NCBI GenBank assembly: GCA_032209605.1
Contig: JASFXZ010000028.1
Location: 9,112,981-9,176,980, forward strand
DNA length: 64,000 nt
Origin: Mactromeris polynyma
Lineage: Eukaryota; Mollusca; Bivalvia; Venerida; Mactridae
Reading direction: 5' to 3'
Part shown: one piece after another, positions 58,191 to 64,000 of the stretch
Layout of the letters: the number at the start of each line of letters is the position of its first letter
How positions within the stretch are numbered: position 1 is the first letter of the stretch
Position numbers and translations under genes: made by a program
The notes under the pieces: generated by a model
The model's input: only the letters and a program-made list of their open reading frames with translations
The model's database searches: none
Told to the model about the DNA's origin: nothing

Positions 58191-58816
58191 CATTCTCTTT
58201 CTTCTATATGCTTTTGAGGTGACTGACAACGCTGTTGCCACATTTTCTGAAACATCTTTTATACGATCAATTGCAATGTATTACCAATTAAACTAGTCTC
58301 ATACTTCATATTTTTTAGAAACCGTCAGGTTCGTGTACAGATACATGTACAACTGTAGTGGAACACACGCGTTTTTGATAATGCATGTTTGTTGATGTTT
58401 TATCTGCATGAAATATATTTTTATGCTAACAATGAACTAAAAAGAGCATGCTATATCACTTAAACATAAACATACGTCTACAGAATACAGGTGCACCATA
58501 CGAAAGCGAACCAGTACTTAAATTGGATGAAAAAAGTTATTGCATTATAACATGTTTTATCCAGTTAATACTGAGCAAAAACACCAAACGGATATGTAAA
58601 ATGTATGACTCGTTTGTTTCGATTTGTTTGATAACAATCGTGAGTGTATTTCGTTCTATTTATTTGTAGCTGATACAACTGAAGAAATCTTTACATCATG
58701 AATTTTACCATAGCAACACTTTTGAGTGTAACTACTCTGGTACTTCTGCTGGAGACTAATGGATATTCTGCACAAGAACCACGTGTTGGGAGGTCACCTT
58801 CGAGGTAATGTACAAG

Positions 58817-58979
58817 TACAGTAAACCTCATTTAAAGACCACCTCAATAATAAGACAACCTTAAAATTAAGAACACAAGTTTCAAGACAATTTTCACTGT
58901 TTTGCTTTTATTCAAATTCAATATTAAGACCACCAAGGGTCCCCCAAGAGTGGTCTTATTATTGAGGTTTTACTGCACA
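58817..58979 (+). mobile_element. MITE family M1, unit B copy
   Basis: It is a near-identical copy of 46721-46883, 12 bp after the exon. Confidence 0.8.
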
Positions 58980-59364
58980 TTAACTTTTGTCCATTCAATA
59001 CAGCTATCTGATATAATTGTATAAGGAATGTTGAATTTAAAGATGACAACTAATGTTTAAAATACAGTAAACCTCATTGATATCGCTACAAATACAGAGT
59101 AAGCTACACTGCAGCTGTGGAATTTCTTCCCGTCATATTTGCCGTCTTTTATTACACACATGGAGGGTTCCCAGTTTCCATGCTCTTCGTGTGACTCATA
59201 CGACTGAGAAACTCATTTAAACTGTGTACTAATTACTCTACCAGGATAGCGCATTATATGAGCGCTGATATTGGATGTATAACCTCTTCTGTAAGTGACG
59301 TCTTTTCAGGAAAACGTAACATGTGATGTCACTATTTGCAAGCAGGAAACAACATTTACTCCAT

Positions 59365-59444
59365 ATCGAGGGTTCAACACAAGACTGTCGTAACTCCTAT
59401 GTATATAAATAGAAGTTGCGATAGTCTTGCCCTGAACCCTCGAT
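59365..59444. repeat. 80-bp near-palindrome, unit B copy
   Basis: It is the same hairpin as at 47269-47348, inside the M4 copy at 59257-59558. Confidence 0.75.
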
Positions 59445-60198
59445 ACGAATACTTCTTTTTCACATTGCCATATGGGCAAATATTGCTTACATGTGACGTT
59501 TTTTGGAAATGACGTCCCTTAAAAAAGAGGTTGGAAATCGTAAAGCGGCGTTCATATACTGTTGTATACAGCAATACGCTCACATGGTAGCGACATGCGC
59601 GCCGAACTCCAGTATATTATATTTAATACACTGTGAGGCTATTACGACACCGGAATACATTGGTAGGCTATTACTATATTCATTCTGAGGCTTTCAAGAC
59701 ATCACTTGATTGAGAGTTTTTTTACATACTCGACTAATGATATTAAATTAGCTTTCACAGCTTGGTCTTTCTATGAATACTTAATTTAAAGCAACTACAG
59801 CATCCATGTTTTGTTTATTTCAGGTACAAACGTTCATCTATTATTTCAGCTGGAGTTGGCGGCGCTTCCAGCCTTAACCAAGCCGTTCCTCCCAGGGAAC
59901 TTACAGTGCGCCTTAATGACCTATTAAAAAGGTACGCTTGATACTTCATCTTCGTTTAAAATAAGAGTCAAACTTTAATAATATGTTAATACGTGTTGAA
60001 ATAATCCTAATATTATCTTATACAATATCAATATGCTTGTTTCATTTAAATACAATACAGTAACTACATCGTCAGCAGTTTGCACACATTCATTTTAGAT
60101 AATTATACATAATATACATGTATGATTTTTTCGAGTTGTCAGTCCTTACAGAAAAACAATGATAAGTATGGAAGGGGGTATTTCAATGTGTAAAAGCA

Positions 60199-60362
60199 TC
60201 AAATATATGACCACCATTGGGACTCTTGAAAACTCGTCTTAATATTGAGATGGTAATGAGGCTGAATAAGGAGTAAAACAGTGAAAATGAACTTGAACAT
60301 TTAGTTCATAATTTGAGGTGGTTTCATTGTTGAGGTGGTCTTTAAGTGAGGTTTTACTGTAC
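60199..60362 (-). mobile_element. MITE family M1, unit B copy
   Basis: It is the counterpart of 48108-48271, with the terminal TTTTACTGTAC slightly better preserved than in unit A. Confidence 0.75.
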
Positions 60363-60899
60363 TTCATAATCACGAGTACGGTGATAGTTGATGTGCTAAC
60401 ATTCACTGATAAATAGACTCGATCGCCTCAGTTCTACGTAAATTAAAAATAAAACGCACATTCACTGACGGATAAGCGTGATTGCCCACAATTCAGGATA
60501 AGGTGTTACTTTGTGTACTCCGGTGAAAATATCCGTACATAATTGAGAAGCGTAACCTAAACCGGAGCTTACTTATCTTTGTCTCCAGATGAAATGTATC
60601 TGGAGAAAAAAATGCATAATTCATGTGTTAATACTTAACTATCTGTATAGAAAATCAACAACACTCGGTTTCACAAATGTTCTGCTGTAAGCAATAATTG
60701 GCGAATTGATAGAAAAGCGAAATGACTTTTTTCTTTTTTTACAAAGGATTGTGGTACTTGCAGACAATAAATCACAAATACAATCGGAAATGTTTGTTAA
60801 TACCTATACATAATATAATCTTCTTTTGGTAGTGTGATAAACATAATCCTTTCATTATATAAGTATGTTGTCATGTTCCTGTTTATAATAAAGATCCAA

Positions 60900-61700
60900 A
60901 GTGTAAACATAAGACAGAACATATTATTCTCAAATATCACAGAGTACTTGAAATTGTACGAAAACATCACAAAAGAAAAACAAATGATATACCATGTGTT
61001 GTACATCGTGCAAACATGAACATAAAAAAGATGCCTATTTTGACGCTACTAACCCCACCCATTCGAAATTGTCGTTTGTTTCCTTTTTATATACATCATG
61101 AAGAAAAACGATATAACTGTCAGAGAAATGCATTGAACAAATTAGTTCAGCATTAAAGTAATAATATTACCACATTTATGTAAAATAGTAATAAAAACTA
61201 TGCAATATTTTAAATTTGTTGGGGTATTTTTGGTGATTTTTCCTATATTTATTTCATTTTCCCCGCACAGTCAGCAGAAATTGCATGTGAATTGAATAAA
61301 TTGATGAGGTATCATTAAATGAACAATTTCATCGCACTTGGCAAATCGTATACACAAAAAGCACTTTATTTTACCCAAAAATATTAATATATATACATTT
61401 TTTTCACATTTTTGGCGGCCATCTTGGATTTCTAAAATCGTACCATGATGCGACATCTGCACCCAATATTACTTGTAGCTGAGATATTCCCCTACACTTT
61501 GATGCACAAATGAGCTATATACCGTTTTTGCACGTGGAACAACTCTTGGGCCAGGAGTAATACACAATCACTGAGCAACCCAATTAAACTGTATACGCAT
61601 TACTCTACCATGAAAGCGCATTATATACTGTTGTAACGCAATACGCTCACAGGGTAGCGGCATGAGGCTCCCTTATATCATACATCATACACTGGTTAGG
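60900..61700. other. Gene-free stretch
   Basis: AT-rich sequence without a recognisable exon or repeat. The small open frames at 60797-61019 and 61271-61462 show no domain, signal peptide or duplicate. Confidence 0.4.
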
Positions 61701-62861
61701 TTTTTACGACACCAGAATACATTTTTAAGCTATTGATATATTCATTCTGAGGCTTGATTGAGTGGCTATTACATTCTCGACTCGTAATGCTATATGAAAT
61801 TATACAGCTTGGTATTTCTATATTTCTATACTTAATTAAAAGGGTGGGTGAACACGTGACTTTGTTTTGTTTACTACACGGCACGAATATCATATCAACC
61901 TAAATGTATTTATATTTGTTTATTTGTGTCTTTCTCTAAGAGTTTTCGCCCAAATGACATATCTGGATGGAATCGAGTTATTAACATTTCTGAATGCAGG
62001 AATAGTTGTACTCGACTACAAAACAAAAAATATTGCATAGCGACATTTTGTGGGGAATTAAGCGCTTTAAATATGGTCATCAAGACTAGATCTACATCAA
62101 ATTCACAAATTTATTACAGCTAATATGTTTTCAGATACAATAATCATTTTACAAATAAAATGTATATTATTATTTTCCTTAAAAAGGGAGCCATCTCAAT
62201 GTTTACCGATAATTGTAATTGTTTTGCTCCTGCTCGCCGCTAAATCATATATCCTTTACTGAAATGTTTCAACTAGCTGTTGTGATTATAGCAAAACATG
62301 ACGCCATAATGTGAGAACATGTTTTTCTCAGAAACGAGGCTCTGGCCGACCATAATAATCACAGTTTATTAAACCATTATTCAAACTTCAATCAATGATA
62401 GTTGATAATAATAACGTATGAACGACAATTATACCAAGAAGAACACATTACATGTATTCAATGTTTATATTAACAAAAACCGTTATATGCTCAAATAATA
62501 GAAAGTGGCGAATAGTGTTCTCAATTACAAGAGGTATATCAAATTATACATACGCTCCTTCTATAATGAATAATATGATTCACATAGATCATGGGTGTGT
62601 GCATAAGATATGGAAGCCTTCGCTATGTGAGCCTTTAAGTCGAGAATGGGCAATAACTCATCTAAAATTGGTGAAATGTAACCGAAATCAAAACGTCCCA
62701 CAGATTTGCTTGTTTGATTCCAAAGAATAATTTTGTTTTTTTTTATCTTGAAAATTTGGAAAACTTAAACGCCATTGAGTATATTTGATATGACAGCTTA
62801 TCTGAAAGAAAATGTCACAGTTAGACCACTTTCTTAATAAGACATGATCGATTCGTTTCAG

Positions 62862-62950
62862 GGCCTAACTGTCCGGCCCCAGAAGGTCACGTGGATGCCT
62901 TGCACCAATCAGAACTGCACGTGCATTCCTTCAATGATGGAAACAACTAG
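62862..62950 (+). pseudogene. Third VWC-like gene, exon 3 (displaced and frameshifted)
   Basis: The acceptor ATTCGTTTCAG and the start GGCCTAACTGTCCGGCCCCA match 39359 onward (GPNC). A deletion of about 17 bp after CAATCAGAA shifts the frame to a TAG at 62948. The 3' flank (TAATAAAAATGG, then TTTTGATGAAAT) also matches unit A. It lies over 9 kb from its exon 2, with the peptide gene in between. Confidence 0.75.
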
Positions 62951-63234
62951 TGTGTAGAATACATATATAACTAATAAAAATGGAAACATATAGATAACTT
63001 GTTATACTTTTGATGAAATTATGGCAGTGAAGCACATAGTTCATGTTATGCATTATGCGTAAACAGATGAAGTGGTCAACGTGCATGAATATATATGTAT
63101 ACATTACTTAGTCTGTATCGCTCGAAACCATTCTGACGAGAAATTACACGAGGCTGGTAGAAACTGAAAACAAACTCTGGTTCAGTTCAGTCATATTGTA
63201 AAAACGATATCGACGATATATTCAACATGGCATT

Positions 63235-64000
63235 ATTAGCGAATAGTCTATACTCTAATCATGCGTTCCCATTCGCTGTTCATTATTCTACGAATGTCAG
63301 TGACATAAACATATATTAACACAGAAAACATGTTGGTATCCAAAAAGGAGTAGGGGGACTTCATGTAGGACAGAATAAGTTGCTACAGGGAACGCCACAT
63401 ACAAAAGACAATGCCTCCTCACACAGACCTTCGGGAAAACAACAGTCCATAAAACATCAGGCATTTCAGGAGGTACAAGTATAAATACGCAAGTGAACAG
63501 GGGCTCAAGTAATGGGAGACCATAAATGACAACAAAGGGGAATTAATGAGGACAAACAGGGGGAGCTATCGAATGGAATACATCACAGGACAAGTCAAGA
63601 CTGCTGGCCACAGTAGGCCGAAAGGGGGGGGGGGATAACATGCACTATATCGAGTGAAAGGGAAATGTAACATACATCTAAAACACAAATAGAAATAATA
63701 ACCATACAGCGATTTACAGCCTTGGAACTGTCAGTAAATATTACTTGGCGTTTAAATCGATTTAACAGCTAGTTTAGTCTTATTTCGAGTATAAAGGACA
63801 TTAAAAGCGATCAGCTTCAAAACTGACTACCTCTTTGAATATCATGTATTTTATTCACACCAAAGAAGCAATGTTGTGTTAGCACTGAAGTGTTTCTTGT
63901 TACATGTTGTCGCTTACATACGATTTAAAGTAGCCCAATGTTCATGGGTTGACGACCAGAACCAATTAGTTCATTCGCTAGCAACTAACAAAATACACAC
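63235..64000. repeat. Start of a third duplication copy, cut by the window end
   Basis: R5 with one 81-bp unit (63375-63780) and the segment ending GGTTGACGACCAGAACCAAT / TAGTTCATTCGCTAGCAACT match 51480-52310 in the same order. In unit B this precedes VWC-like exon 1, so another exon-1 copy may lie just beyond the window. Confidence 0.75.

Larger units (their letters stand above)
58670..59941 (+). pseudogene. RFamide-type precursor, unit B copy lacking the RFamide exon
   Basis: Exon 1 (58698-58804, ATG at 58698) and exon 2 (59824-59931) match unit A in length and phase. Four residues differ in the signal-peptide exon, and one Lys becomes Asn in exon 2. Both candidate terminal exons are missing: about 690 bp of unit A (49395-50085) are deleted around 61850-61900. 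Without splicing after exon 2, the product would end KRYA-stop (TGA 59939). Promoter and splice sites are intact, so it may still yield the 31-residue middle peptide. I label it a pseudogene because the amidated end is lost. Confidence 0.65.
52215..62690. repeat. Segmental duplication unit B (copy of 35.25-51.47 kb)
   Basis: Matches read by eye: 37370-38530 to 53560-54640; 40020-41300 to 55180-56210; 42540-44420 to 56590-58210; 46100-48850 to 58230-60900; 49262-49390 to 61738-61850; 50740-51475 to 62355-62692. The 46-49 kb part is the most similar, around 97-98% by eye. Older parts are clearly lower, so more than one event may be involved. The 81-bp array is nearly absent from B. Confidence 0.85.

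Overview
The window is AT-rich eukaryotic DNA, most likely from a bivalve mollusc. The genes are split, with GT-AG introns whose phases agree. Much of the rest is short inverted-repeat transposons (MITEs), tRNA-derived SINE pieces, 3' ends of non-LTR retrotransposons, and minisatellites. The SINE tail at 32.9-33.15 kb, ending in a CGGCGTTAAACCC-type motif, is of a kind I know from bivalves. There is no bacterial gene organisation, so most open reading frames over 60 codons are repeat shadows. The bivalve assignment is recognition from memory, not a search result.

1-17.4 kb holds no gene I can support. It carries at least five MITE families, a 340-bp polypurine tract (8.2-8.55 kb) and a 4.1-kb minisatellite (10.06-14.15 kb) with a 34-bp monomer, 69-bp dimers and a higher-order repeat. 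At 17.5-18.96 kb, on the minus strand, lies one long coding exon (484 codons) for the N-terminus of a putative transcription factor; its end weakly resembles the region before the zinc fingers of GATA4/5/6. About 3 kb upstream of its start is a dense cluster of eight GATA-type sites (21.95-22.11 kb).

28.7-39.5 kb carries two genes for small secreted cysteine-rich proteins, both plus strand and three exons each, related to the C-terminal half of the von Willebrand factor C (VWC) domain. I assembled both across introns with consistent phases: 200 aa (28740-32643) and 151 aa (36185-39471). A third copy (52955-53552, with a displaced last exon at 62862) is broken in every exon.

43.0-50.0 kb contains what I judge the most interesting object: a gene for an 82-aa secreted prepropeptide. 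It has a TATA promoter and non-coding first exon, a signal-peptide exon, an exon with a peptide bounded by Lys-Arg sites, and a tiny terminal exon that adds ...FRFG-stop, the signature of an amidated RFamide neuropeptide. A decayed duplicate of the middle exon lies in the last intron. A second copy at 57.0-59.9 kb keeps promoter and first coding exons but has lost the RFamide exon.

Much of 35-64 kb is a segmental duplication: unit A (about 35.2-51.5 kb) and unit B (about 52.2-62.7 kb), with a third copy starting in the last few hundred bases. Comparing A with B dates individual insertions (a LINE end, a 250-bp repeat, a 295-bp element) and shows which gene copy decayed.
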